Assembly (NCBI GenBank): GCA_949358305.1
Contig: OX442314.1
Span: 63,435,369 to 63,499,368 of the forward strand
Direction: 5' to 3'
DNA: 64,000 nucleotides
DNA from: Strigamia acuminata
Lineage: Eukaryota; Arthropoda; Chilopoda; Geophilomorpha; Linotaeniidae
The notes below the pieces were generated by a model. It had not been told where the DNA came from. It was given only the letters and a program-made list of their open reading frames with translations, and searched no databases. This document shows positions 9,655 to 22,600 of the stretch, one piece after another (positions within the stretch are counted from its first letter, which is position 1; each line of letters opens with the position of its first letter). The position numbers and the translations under genes are program-made.

Positions 9655-11590
9655 ATGTCTACCGACTACGTATCAAGCCTGATTGAGGATAATGCAGTGC
9701 TTAATACTGCTTTAATTCTATTGATCACGATAACTTTATGGTCTATTTTCACATACTTAAAACGTCCAAAAAATCTTCCACCAGGACCTAGAGGATTGCC
9801 GTATTTTGGTTATTTGCCTTTTTTAGGTAGCAAACCTAATATAACTCTTACAGAACTAAGGAAAAAATATGGGGACATATTTAGGTAAGTTTGATTTACT
9901 CCGTACAGAATTTATTACTGTTGGTCAACAAAATTTTCGAAATACAAATTTAGGATTTATATCAGTGGAGAACTAGTTATTGTTCTGAGTTCATTTAAGC
10001 TAATTAAAGATGCCTTAATTAAGCAAGTGTTTGATGAAAGACCGGCACTGATGAGAGCTTTGGCTACTTTTGGTCCGGAAGCAGGTAAACAGTGAATTTT
10101 AAATTACATACGTGTGAAACTAAGCTTATAAAAAATTCCTTTTTTTCCGAAAAGGTGTGTTTTCAGGCTATGGAGCCACTCGTGTAGAACTTCGCCGTTT
10201 TGTTTTAACTACGCTTCGAAATTTTGGAATAGGAAAAACAAGTCTGGAACCTCAAATACAGGTTTGGTAAAATGTTCTTTGTCGTTGCTAATTGATAACT
10301 CTCACACGAGTAATAGAAATAATTTATTTTAAAAAATAATAATTTTGGAACCGTCTTTTTAGAGTGAAATTAATTGTATGATTGAAGAAATTGCAGCACT
10401 TAAAGGACAGCAAACCGACTTGCACAATTTGTTCTCAATGAGCGTGACAAATGTTATTGTATCCATTTTGTACGGGAAAAGGATGAATTACGATGAACCA
10501 GAGTTTCTAGAATTACTAAACTTGTCCAAAGCTTACATAAGCTCAGTAGGACTTAACCAGTGGTCCGATCACTTACCACAATTTCTAGTAAATTTGCTTG
10601 GAATCAAAACGCCCCAGTAAGTAAAATATAAAGATCGCAATCGATTACGGAATCTAATCAATTTACGGTATACAGATATTCAGGTGCAATGCTCTACAGA
10701 AAGGTTTTGGAGCAAGTTCAAATTTCTGATAAAAACAAAAATACGAATAATCCAGAAAACTTCATCGATTCGTGGAGAACCGAAGCCAACAAATCGACGG
10801 CAAACAAAGCGATTTACTCGGGTATAAAATTAAATTGAACAGATTTCGTTAAATGTTTCTAAATTGGGTTGAACGTGATACTTTCAGAGGAGAAGCTAGC
10901 TCAAGTAATTTGTGAGTTATTTATTGCTGGAAGCGACACGACGAGTGTAACGCTGGAATGGGGACTTTTGTATTTAATAAAGCATCCGAAAGTTCAAGAA
11001 AAAGTTCAAATGGAAATTGATGATGTGATCGGAAAGGAAAAAACTCCAACCATGTCGGATCAGAAACTAATGCCGTACACTCAAGCGACCATAATGGAAA
11101 TAAACAGAATATCGTCGATTGCGCCATTAAGTGATCCTCGCAGGTTGGTAATTCAATATTTTTCGTTTTGGAGTTGGTTCCAAAATCTTTTCACTGTTTC
11201 AGCACAAGTGATGTCACCGAATTTCACGGCTACAGTATCCCGAAGGATGCAACCGTTTACACGAATTTGTGGGCATTGCATAGAGATCCAGATATATTTG
11301 CTCAACCAGAACGCTTCATGCCAGAACGCTTTCTAAGTGAAGACAATCAAGTGAAACGAGTGGAAGAATTAATTCCTTTTTCTCTTGGTACACGATATAA
11401 ATTTCTATCACTTTATTTATTTATTTATTTATTTATTTATTAATTCACAGGCAGAAGACAATGTGCAGGGGAGGCGTTGGCGCGAATGGAATTATTTCTG
11501 TATTTGACATCGCTTCTGCAACATTATACGTTCACAAAACACGATGATGTGGTATTGGATTATCAATATGCATCTGTGATAAAGCCGTTG
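9655..11590 (+). CDS. Cytochrome P450 copy 3 (CYP2-like), 8 exons, shortened C-terminus
   Basis: Exons: 9655-9884, 9954-10084, 10155-10261, 10363-10616, 10676-10821, 10888-11143, 11203-11387, 11451-11590 (about 482 residues). Visible parts are the N-terminal anchor, the hinge PPGPRG, the I-helix AGSDTT (about 303-308), the K-helix ExxR, FMPERF, and the heme loop FSLGRRQCAG (Cys about 441). All introns have GT-AG ends and are shorter than about 110 nt. Compared with copies 1 and 2, one base is missing near 11580. The frame therefore stops at TGA 11588-11590, about 12 codons early. The old frame would run to TAG 11617-11619. The lost tail is the outermost C-terminal strand, so the enzyme may or may not be active. 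The substrate is unknown. Confidence 0.85.
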
Positions 11591-11691
11591 AAACAAGAAT
11601 TATGTGCTGTCTTGCGCTAGTAATTAATTAAGTAACATGTGGACATCAAACTTAAAAATGCTGCAATGGTGAAAAGTATTTTGCTAATGGA

Positions 11692-11697
11692 AATAAA
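11692..11697 (+). terminator. Poly(A) signal of P450 copy 3
   Basis: An AATAAA hexamer lies about 100 nt after the stop codon of copy 3, at the expected distance for 3'-end formation. Confidence 0.55.
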
Positions 11698-12646
11698 AAA
11701 TGCTTAAGACCTTAAAAACATTGAAACATTTTACTTGACCTTATTTTTAAGATTTTTTTTTGGTTGGACTTTCTTTTTACTTAAACTTAAGGGAAAAGTC
11801 CTTCTTATTCTAGAAAATGGACGAATGCTTTCGTGTAGTTAGTAGTTACTACAAAACAATTTATTCAAATCTCAATGGATGTAATAATTAGATTCTCAAT
11901 AATTGGTAAGATGAAGTAAAATATTCAGTATGCTCAGAAAAAAGCTAATTTTCCCATCGTAGAAAAATGACGTTCAAACTATCTATCTAAGAGATGGATC
12001 TCCTTCGACAGATAAGCAAGAAGCGATTTAATCAAGGGAGTGTAGCCGATAAGTCACCTCTGATCACTTGATTGACAAGCTATGCCAACTGTAATCAGAG
12101 GTGGGGCAAACAAAATGTGAAGTTGAGAGTAATTATATGCGCATAGATCTTTTGCGCATACATTACAGGGAATGAATCGGCAAAATTAAGTAAAAATAGA
12201 TAAAATAATAAGAGAATTTCAGATGAAAAGCTTGGAATAGTTCAAAATATTCAAAATATTTTACATCTGTAGAAATTACATAAGAATGTAAAAACTTTGT
12301 GCTGACTAAAAAGTGAAAACTGTATGCCTGTTGACACTATTCACCACCAACTCCACTGCACAGCAAACAAACACGAAAAACAAAGAAATCTTCAGAGCGC
12401 AGACCACAGACGTCGAAAAGAGCCGAGCAAAACACAGTTTTCAGTCTCTTTAATGAGTATTACAAATATCAAATGTACAAATTTTTTTTCTCTTCAGCAA
12501 TACCCCCACATTTAAAAGAAAAATAGAAAGAAAGAAAAAATGGAAATCAAAAGTTGCAAGGTAAATGATCAAGTCATTAATAATATAATTATAACGATTT
12601 ATATCCATCCATCCATCCATCGAAAATGAGTCTATCCTTTTGGGAA
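11698..12646. other. Intergenic region between P450 copy 3 and Cirl 3' end
   Basis: No gene is seen. The two neighbours are convergent (+ and -). The part next to 12646 must include the 3' UTR of the latrophilin transcript. I did not find a clear AATAAA on the - strand close to its stop codon. A short (CATC)n tract lies near 12604-12620. Confidence 0.6.
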
Positions 12647-13621
12647 CTAACACTCGCTGAACGAATTGGTCCTACACGGCTGCGGAGTTTTCTTTACATG
12701 GTGCGGCTGCAGCCGACTCACAACTTTGCGTCCATCGAACATGGCGACCAACAACCCATTGTCCATACTCGGGTTGCGCTGCTCCTGCTCGCCTTGATCG
12801 CCTCGGAACGAACCGCGAGCACCGTGTCTCTCTTCCCCGCTCGGACAAGTCACGTCCGGCAAAACGGCACGAGGATACTCACTATTACGAATGTGATTGA
12901 CTAAAGGCAGCGTGGGTTCGACGGATGGCACCGCGCGGTGCGGATAATGGTGCGGCTGGTTCGCCGAGCGATTCGTCCACCTTTCCGACGGCCCGACTTG
13001 GCCCTGCGGCGGGATGAGCGGCCGGGAGTCGCCGTAGCTTCCGGAAGACTGTCGACTCACGTCGCTCCGTCTTTTCGTGTCCTCGTCGCTCACGTCCGAC
13101 TGCGCCAGCAACTCGGGTCTCTGGCGCTCGATTTCTTCGTAGACCGGTTCGGCGATGCCCTCTTCCCGTCGGTCGATGTCCATGTAGATGTGGTTGTGCG
13201 GGTTGAGCCGAACGGGGTGGACGACGGTGCGCAGAGGCCGGTGCAGGCGGTTCGCCAGCCGCGGGTCGTGCAGCGGCGGCAGCGGTTGCTGCTGCAGCTG
13301 TTCCTGTCGCACTTTCTTCTGGCAGTACGAGTCGGTCAGCAGTTGCGGCTCTTCCAGCTCGCTGGTCAGTCCGCCGTAGTCGACGACGGGTCGGTGGTTG
13401 TAGGGCGTGCCGCCGGACAGGTCGGGCGGGTTGCTGGCGGTCGAGTCCTCGCGATCGGATCCGCCGTGACCGGAGTCCCTGTTGCTGCTTTTCGACGACG
13501 ATTTTTCCAGTTCCGACTCGGGGAAGCCGTCGTTCGGGTGATGGTTGCCGCCCGGGAGACCCGCCACGCGTCCTAATGTGTTTCCTTTGCAGTTTGGTCC
13601 TTCCCAGAATCGTTTAAAGTT
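12647..13621 (-). CDS. Cirl: Cirl last coding exon: cytoplasmic tail
   Basis: This exon encodes 324 residues of the intracellular tail and the stop codon. It opens after a GGGCAG acceptor with a motif beginning [10 protein letters not shown]. The rest is rich in Ser, Asp, Arg, Gln and Pro (for example a Ser/Arg/Asp cluster with GHGGSDRED) and is probably disordered. The exon is much richer in GC than its surroundings, and its antisense frame is also open (12938-13576), which I treat as a shadow. Confidence 0.88.
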   Translation of the reverse strand, partial: NFKRFWEGPNCKGNTLGRVAGLPGGNHHPNDGFPESELEKSSSKSSNRDSGHGGSDREDSTASNPPDLSGGTPYNHRPVVDYGGLTSELEEPQLLTDSYCQKKVRQEQLQQQPLPPLHDPRLANRLHRPLRTVVHPVRLNPHNHIYMDIDRREEGIAEPVYEEIERQRPELLAQSDVSDEDTKRRSDVSRQSSGSYGDSRPLIPPQGQVGPSERWTNRSANQPHHYPHRAVPSVEPTLPLVNHIRNSEYPRAVLPDVTCPSGEERHGARGSFRGDQGEQEQRNPSMDNGLLVAMFDGRKVVSRLQPHHVKKTPQPCRTNSFSEC

Positions 13622-16600
13622 CTGCCCGTGATAAATTAAATGCATTAAATTAATTAATCAAATTGTACAAATTAATGCCAACACGTACATTTTGTTGTAC
13701 GGCACCGTTCGAGTTGGAAACCGGCACAGACGAAGTGCCGTTCGAATTGATATAGAAACTAGAGCGCCTTCCTTTGTTTTTGATGCACATGGCCAAACAC
13801 AGAGACTTCCATAGTAGCCTTTTGTATTCTTTTTGAACCTACAATTAAAACAAACCAAAAATTTAATTTAATTTTAAAAATATAAAAAATTTGCTACAAA
13901 ATGTCTACCTTTTCGTTTTGGACACAGTGAAATATAAATATAAATAGTCCTTGCAAACTGTTGAGAATCGTAAAAGCATAAGCCATGACCACGCTTTCTT
14001 GGTTGAGGTAGAAAAGTCCAAAAGTCCAAGTGAGACCTAGTAGAATAACGAGCATCACTGCACCCCGAATCCACATCCTACAAAAATATAAATAAATAAA
14101 TAAATAAATAAATAAAAATAGTGCAAGAAAAAAACAATCATCTCACCTCATGTTAGCTAATTTCGTCTGTTCTTTATTTTTCAGCGTCGTAGTTAAATTA
14201 CTGTGGCGACACATCATGAAAATCGCCACACTCAAAAACAAGAAATTAATCTGCAACAAAAAATCATCGAATTCTTTCATTTTTGCTCCCAACTCAATAA
14301 CTAAGGATCAAGCAAACTTACAATTATGACCGCTATTACCGGCCCGACGAAACTAAACACAAAGTAATTGTCTGATCGCAGCCAGCAGTACCTGTCGGTA
14401 CCGTAACTCCAGGGGTCAATGATGCACGAAACACACACTATGAAAGCCGGCACGCCGTACGCCAGAGCGTAGTACCAGCGCACGCGCGATCTCTCAGTCT
14501 CGAACACTTCGATGAGCATGACGTAAAGCTGGAACCCTTCGAGGAACATCCAGGCGAAGGAACAGAGGAAAAAGAAGTGAAGTAATCCCGCGACGACGCC
14601 GCACAAGAGGCGTTGGTCGGTGCGCCCGACGCCCACCAGGAAGATGATCTCGGCGACGAGCAGACAAGCGCACAGATTCTTGTGAATCGTCGTGCGGTCG
14701 CTTCGCAGAGTTCGGAATATGGTAAATGTCAGAAAGGACAGGAATAAACACACGATGGACACCACGCAGCCGATCAGCGTGATGGTTTCGAGCGCCGCCT
14801 CGTGCACTGCCGACACCTGCAACGATTAAATCCATTAATTTACAATTTTACAATTTTAAATTAAATTAAACGGGATAAACGGAGAACAAATTGTTTTAAA
14901 TCCAACAATACATTACCTGAACCCCTTTAAAGTTCATGAGAACGGCGAAATTCGTCAAGTGGGTGCAGCTGCACACCGTATGTGTTCGATTCGTCATTTT
15001 GACGCTGCAGCCGTCGTCGGACCAAGTACTGAAATCGACAAAATAAAATAAATAAAACGAATGAATGAATGATTGTTGGAGCATTTACTCTTTGTCGTAG
15101 TCCCAAAAGACACAGGTTGGATTAGAAATGTTGTCATCTCGCAAATGACGGAAACTAATAGTCACGGGTTGGCTGAGGGGTAGGTTATTGCTGCCGCGGC
15201 CAACTATGGCCGATATAATGTGGGAATTGAGAACGCGAGACACATTGACACCGTAATCGTTAAAATAGTCGTCTTCAAAATTTTGTAATATTTCATCTAA
15301 ATTTCCGAAGGTGAAAAAAATAGCCTTGACTAAACCTGCAGCAAACACAAAATATACTCGTTAAGAAATGTCATATAATAATAATTGTAATAATTGGTTT
15401 ACCTTTCTCAGTTCTGTCCAAAATGGCGTCCACTGGGAGTGTTATCGAATCCGTCGCCTGATCCCAAATCACGTTGTTCAGATCCTCGTTGGTCGGGAAG
15501 TGAATTTCCTTCAAGTTCTGAACTTTGTAAACTTTCATGGACATCACTACAAAACAACAAATCAAAAACAAATTAATCGATTTAATTTAATTCAATTTAA
15601 TTTAATTTAACAAACAAAAATATTTGAAATTGTATAGTGCTTAAGCAGAAAGTTGCATCCAAAATGTCAAGAGACGAATTACGGCACAACAAACAGGCAA
15701 CAACACAACACAACAAAAACGTAATATGTAACGACAGAAAACTACCAACACCCAGAGTGGTAAGCAGACTGTGCGTACTTACTGACGATCTTGTCCGCCG
15801 CTTGCACCAGCACCTTCTCGTAGTCGATCTGATCGGCCAACAAATACGCGTTCTGATCCAAGCCTTCCAACAACGAGGTGGCTGCCCGCATCTGCTGCAG
15901 CCGACTCAAATCGTGCCAAGAAAGTCTCTGCTTCGGATCCGGATTCAACAGATTACTGCTCGTTTGAATCACCGACTAAAAAACAAACAATATGATTAAT
16001 ACAAAACCAAATTCAATTCAGAATACGCGCATACCTGCATCAACTCGGTGATAACCTCCTCTTTGCTCTTCACTTTCAACGAGTTGAGCTTCTCCTCCAT
16101 CTTGTCCGCCATTTTCTTTAGCATAGCCGAAGTCAAGAGCGTGTCGCCGCCGTACAGCGCCTGATTCTTGGTGACCGACGCCAATTCGCTGGCGATGTTG
16201 ACCGCGAACTTATCCGAATCCACGTCGGCGGCCAAGTCGGTGATCCACGCCAGCTGGCAGCCGCTCAGGTCGGGGTTCTTGGGTACCCACTGCACGGGGT
16301 CTAGGCCGCACCTCCAGCGCGCAGTGCCCGACACGCCGATCGGACAAGCGACCACGGCCTCCTCGCCGCGCTTCGTCCAGTCCCACTGCACGCCTCTGGC
16401 CTTCGTCGGCGGGCAGTGGTCGATCTCCAGGTTGACGGGCGGCGTGGGCACCGCCACGGTGATGGTATCGTCCATCGACAGCGAGTTCTTGGTCACCTGC
16501 GTGGGTTTGGTAGCCTCGGCCAGCGGCTCTTCCACGGTCACCGGCGTGGTTTTCGGCGCGGCGGTGGTCGAAGAGGTGGTCGTGAACAGCGGATGGCTCG

Positions 16601-19600
16601 TGGGGCCGTCCGTGGACGTCCGCGCTATTGTTGTGGTGGTCGTCGGAGTGGTCGAAGTAGTTGTGGGCAACAGCCAATCGGAGGCGGGCGTGGTTCGGGT
16701 CAAGAGCCACGGAGGGATCGCCTTCTTCGTCGTTGTTGGCGGCGACGTCGAAGCTGCAAATGGAAATGGTTTGTTGAGAATGAAACAAAAAGAAAATAAT
16801 AACTAGAAAAAAAAATGTTCAACCCGGATGGGGATTGTGGCCGAATCGTGCCACGAGCCCCACAGCCACGGTCGTAATGAAATGTGCCAATAAATCTGCA
16901 GTTCAAAGTGATACTACATAACACTTTGGTTTTAAATGATCGAATTAAGTGCGTTCTATCTCCATACATGACTTTTCGAGGCGGCTAACAACCGATTTAA
17001 AAACAGACACACTTCATACGAGCAGTATGAAGTGATGCTTTTGTCATTTGGATAAAAATGTGCATTCGACAAATTTCAACTTGAAACGAAACGAAAAATT
17101 GGCATAAAACAACAAAATGGTTTATTGCATCGGTGAGGCAAAGTGGACTTAGCTGTCTCTCAAGCTAAGCCACTTAAAGCGTGAAAAATTCATGCGCGAC
17201 TGATTTTTATTAAAGAAGTTTTGAACGCACTTAACATTTCTACATTTTTTTCACTCAAATTCCTAACCAGCAATTTCACAAAAATATCATTTTAAAATTT
17301 TTCACTCTATTTTAAACATCATCAATCTTCAGTGCTCATGCTCCAAACAGTGTCTTAAAAAAGCATTCAGTTAAAGCCACAAATAATTGAACAAAAAAAA
17401 AATACAAAACAAAAACATTTTAAAAAAACATGAAAAGCCTGAAACTCAGGAGCTGCATTCGAATAAAATTGTAATTGTTTAAATATTGAAAGCAGACTAA
17501 ATGAGCCGCCATTTGTAAGTCAAGAAGTTTAAAGTTTAAGTCGAATACAACTCGGATTTTAACATACAAAACAAAAACAGATCGATTTCCAATAATTGTT
17601 TATTCCAATTAACGAAGAATAAAATAATTATCAGAAAGCGACAGTGAAACATTCCACCAAGCGTTTTCTATTCATTTCATTTCTTTTCTTTATCAAGCAG
17701 TATTAAGGTACCACTGGGCAGTACCTGGTGAACATAGATAATGGGCCTCCAGGTACTTCCACGTGCCGGGACAAGGATCGCTAAACACCTGAGTGTCGGC
17801 CCGGATGCTGCAACTATTCTGTTGGCTACATCTAAGGGAATCAAATTCAAACGAAACGGGCTATTAGAACACTCGATCTGCCACCTCTTGGACGTGTCAA
17901 AACCAACATTGATGTCAAGAGAGGTGAGAGAAAGAGAGCGAGAAACAGAGAGAATTAATAGATGGGGTTGGGAAGAAAGGGGGATTTTTTTTGTCATTTT
18001 TTCAACGTCATCTGAAAAACCAAAAACGTGCAATATGTTAGCCACAAGTGTACGCTGACGAACGGGGTGGTGGTGAAGCTTACCTCTGCAGTAGTAATGC
18101 GCCTCAACGTACTTGGCCGTGTTCGGACATGGATCGCCCAAAATGGCACTTGTCACCACGAGTGAGCAGCTCGACTTGGACCTACATCTGCAATCAAATC
18201 GCACATTTGACAGTGAAGGGGGAAGAGAAGAGTAGAGAAGAGAAGAGAAATTGGACAGCGGCGATGGCCAAATCAATTGCTGCCTCGCCGCTCCATTCGC
18301 GAGATGAAAAATCAAATTTGCTCTGCAGATGAAGCCGTGTTCTGCTAGATTATATGCACACAAAACTCAAATCCAATTTCTTAGTGTCACGACTGTTGCT
18401 GCGCCATGTCGACAGTTGAAATTGAAATTCTTAAACTTATTTGGACAATAATCTGCATTTGACGCCTCACTACGTGCGACTCACCAATTTCATATCCAAT
18501 TGTCCACATTCCCTCGACTCAATAAAATTAACAAATTAACCAAAATATATAAAAACACATAATTATGTCATTTTTGGTTCTTGGTAATATGTAGACCCCG
18601 GATATTTATGCAAAATAAAATTCATTATATGCACCAAAAATTCCATTTCATGCAAAATAACAATAAAAATAGTAAAATAAAAAATTTATTCTAGTGAAAT
18701 CAGTTGTTAAATAACAACTTAATGCCTTTTCATAGTGTTCTTGATGTAAATGAATTATACCTAATTAACAATTACGATTCATTTTTTTCTACTTTTTTAT
18801 TTGCTTATTTCTTAAAACTTTTTCCAGACACTATTTTAGTGACTTCCCCTGGTGTCTGTTTTTGGCAAAGTCCTTAGTTTTTCGGAAAATATGCATTTAT
18901 AGCCAATTTCGGCTTTTTATTGAATAAAAATAATTCCTACGCATTTATGCATTTATCCGGGCCTTACTAATATGTTGATGAATGCTTAGAACGTGTTTAT
19001 GTGTTTTCGATGTTTTTTTTTTTTAATTTTATCTTTTGAGCTTAAAAGTTGATAAAAAATGCATCAACAAATTGTTGTTGGTTAATTTCGTATTTGGTTA
19101 CCCAAAAAACTCCAATGCCTAATCCCGAATTAGTGTTATTGAATTTGTGAAATTAATTTTTCGACCGACTTTATTCATTACTTCGAGACATGACAAAAAG
19201 AAAAGAAAAAAAAATCCAAAGAGATTAACCCACCTATCATTATACAGTGGATTTACGAATAATTGGATGCAGGCAGATTCCAAGATTTCCCTTGTGAGTT
19301 AATTGTTTTTTTCTTCCCCGCTACCAAAATTGCTAATTACAGACCACTTAATACGATTCTAAAATTCTAACCCAAAAAAAAAAATCATAATAATTATTTA
19401 ACATTAAATTATTACCTTATTATAATTTCCCCCTTAATAACTTAATGAATCTCATCCTTTTTAACCCGAATACATATGCAAATGCAAACGCAAAAAAATT
19501 CTCTCAGCGTCGAAGACTCGAAGCAGCCAAAAAACGAATAATTCCTCAGAGAGAAACAAAGATTTAAATGTACAAAACGAAACGATGCATAACTCAGCGC

Positions 19601-22600
19601 GAAAAAATTCCGTGTTGAAAAGTGACATCTGACGGTCCCCAACTAATAATCAAGTTGGGAGGAATTATCCTCGGGGCCCTCGAACAAGGTCAGTGGCTGG
19701 CTCCGCTCTCTCCGGCTGCCATGGGAGTGTCACTCGAATAAATGCGTCTTTGTTTCACATTATTTGGTTGCACTTTGAGACTTGTTTTCCTTGTCAAAAC
19801 AATTTTTTTTTACTCCCCCCCATCCCCCCACTTTATTTTTCACTTTGGAAAACATCACCACAAAATATGCGCGAGGAAAAATAAACGCGGATCAACTTGC
19901 GTTTTGTGTTCCATGTTCGCGAAGAGAGGAAAAGAAAAATGGAAAAGAAAAACGGGTCATGTTATCGCCGAGGATCAGCATGTCGTAAATAAGCTTGAAG
20001 AGGGTGTTGGGGTGGGTGAGCGGGATCATAAACAAGTCAGAATTAAATGCTTGAAAAATAGAAGTTTGAAGTCATCAAGTTGGTTCTTGTTGAAAGAAAA
20101 TAAAAAAATAAAAAAAAATATGTTACGCTCTTAATCATACCTCTCTTGGAGGACCCTGAAAGATCTGTTGGACATGCAATTGACACTCCAGTCCTGCACG
20201 CCGTGTTCGTTGCAAACGCTGATGCTAAATCGTCCGTAATTAGCCCGGATTAAGTCGATTGTGTGTCCTTCGTAGCATTGTATCGTCAATATGCTTCCCT
20301 CGCATGCGTACGCTGTGAAGTATTTCGGCCGGTCTGGAAATAAAAGCAAATAGAATTCGTTAGTTCCAATTTGCAAAAATTAACCATTTTTCTTTCGCTA
20401 GATGTCGCCGCTAGTTCGACTTTTTGAGTATAAATTAAGTGCAAAATGCATTTCCGCTCGTAGAGACACCAATATTCTTTAATATTAATCTTTATGACAC
20501 TAATTACACCACGAAAAAAAAACGACGCTCGATACTGAACGGAGAAAGGGGACAATTAACTGATGGAAGGTTGTCATACGATAATTACTGGCGTGGCGTC
20601 GAGAAAACGCAACTTCATTTGACATTTTGGAAACCAAAAATTATTTGAAAATCAATCAGCTGCGAGAGAATAAAGGGAAAAAAATCCAATTTGTTACAAA
20701 CACATCTTATCGTCATTTAAACCCTTGTCTAGCAATTGAAAAGCATAAAAGATAGAAGAATGTGATCCCACTTGTGGTAATTAAGATAAACAAGCAAAGC
20801 AGAACACCATTTGCTGTAATCGGAAGAAAAGCCAGCCCAAAATATACGGCGATATAACCTCCGCTACACTCTAACTAACTATAAGTTGGGCCTTTCTCCC
20901 ATTGGGCGAGCCATTTCACTTGTGTAGTGATACAAAAAAATAGACTAGAATTGCACTTGATGTACAGACATTGTAATCGAAAAAAAATTAAAAAATTGTT
21001 TGCTTTCCTGACAAAGCACACAATAAACTAAACAAACATGTATGATGAATTAAAAACAGTATAAAGTTTAATTTTATGAATAGAAAAAACATTTCATTAT
21101 AAAATACAAATAAATTTTAATCATTTTAACTATTATAATAATAAAAAAAAATACAAACAAAATACAAAACTACTTATCCTGATGGCAGTAATGAGGCTCA
21201 CCCAACGGGAGAAAGGCCCAACTTTGCGTGATAAACCGCAGACACCCTTCACTGTTGAATCCCCAAAAAATCTTAAAAACATCATAATTTTTCTAATCGA
21301 ATCGATACGAATGAAAAAGGGCAAACTCGTTTCACTCTTCAAAGAAGCAGATATATAATCAAGACTCCCAAACACGAAATAGAGCCCATTTCTCTTACTC
21401 CGGTCCCATAAACATGCCCAGACAGCACCGTTTGGATTTTGGAAGGAGCAAGCCACTTGAGCAGCTTGGGAAACTCTTCGCACTCGACTCCTACAGACTA
21501 GCAAGGAAGAAAAAAGAAAAAGAAGAAGAAAAAAAAACACCCAAAAGATTAAAAACTATAAGGATGTGACCAGAGCAGAGACCAGTCCATCAACTGGTGA
21601 AGAGAAAAAGAGGAGTTTGGTTAAGTGCCAAGTCATGACCCTATTTCACCAACAGGCGCCATAAACACGACACACTCAAGATGAGGATGGGAGAAACGGG
21701 TCACTCGCTGGTCGACAAACCTCAAGAGAACATCTGAAGCTAATGGAAGCCAAATGCTCCATCTGTTTGTGACAAGGTCCCTTGTTGGATGAGTTGGAGG
21801 CCGTATTAAAATCTTAACGCTCGGCTGTTGCATTCGTTGTGTTGTTGTGTTGTGTTGGCACGATGAGATGAGTCGAGGGCCCAGTCTCCAAAGAGTTGCG
21901 AGGTAAATAAGACAAATTTGCCAATTTCGCTCACAATGCATTCGGCAATGCGTGCTAAGTAAAAATCGATGGCGCGTCAATCGATATTTCAACGTGAACC
22001 GTTTAAAATGGTAATCGATAAAGGAGGCAGGCACCAGCTACCACCAGTCACAAACTAATGGAGGCAACAGGAGGCGCCCGCACACATTCATCAACGCACA
22101 ATATTCACCAATATCTTGTCAGGCATCATAAATAAACTAAAAACTAAAAACACGATCAAAACTCGCTGCTGTCAGAAGAGCCAAACCTATATCGCAAGCA
22201 ATCTCCACTACAAAACTCTGCGACGCCGAAATTATCAACTTCAATCCAGCATAAAACTAAAAATACTGCTTATACCCGCGTCTACACAGGGTGGTAAAAA
22301 AGTCTGTAACTCTACTAAATATTTCTGAAAGAGCTGACAATGCATCTAATATATAATTATATAACCAAGTCTCCGTATAAATAAGCACATTTAACATCCA
22401 AATGTGTAGCCTAAGAAACGCATAGTTCGCAATAGGCGCGAAGACGACATATACCCTTGTCTAACCTTCACTAATTACAGCAGTCTGTAAAACCAAAATT
22501 ATACTCAAGTATCGTTTTTCTATTTGCAAATTGTGGAATTTTTAAAACAAAAATTTAAAAACTATCGACTCGTTCATTTTGGTGCATCAAAAGACTCTGT

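Noticed and set aside
12938-13576. 212-codon + strand ORF opposite the Cirl tail
   Set aside because: It is antisense to the GC-rich last Cirl exon and has low-complexity Arg/Val/Gly content. It is a shadow frame.
16168-16806. ORFs on both strands around the Cirl stalk exon
   Set aside because: They are alternate frames of the Thr-rich and HormR exon. Only the frame with HormR cysteines and matching splice phases is real.
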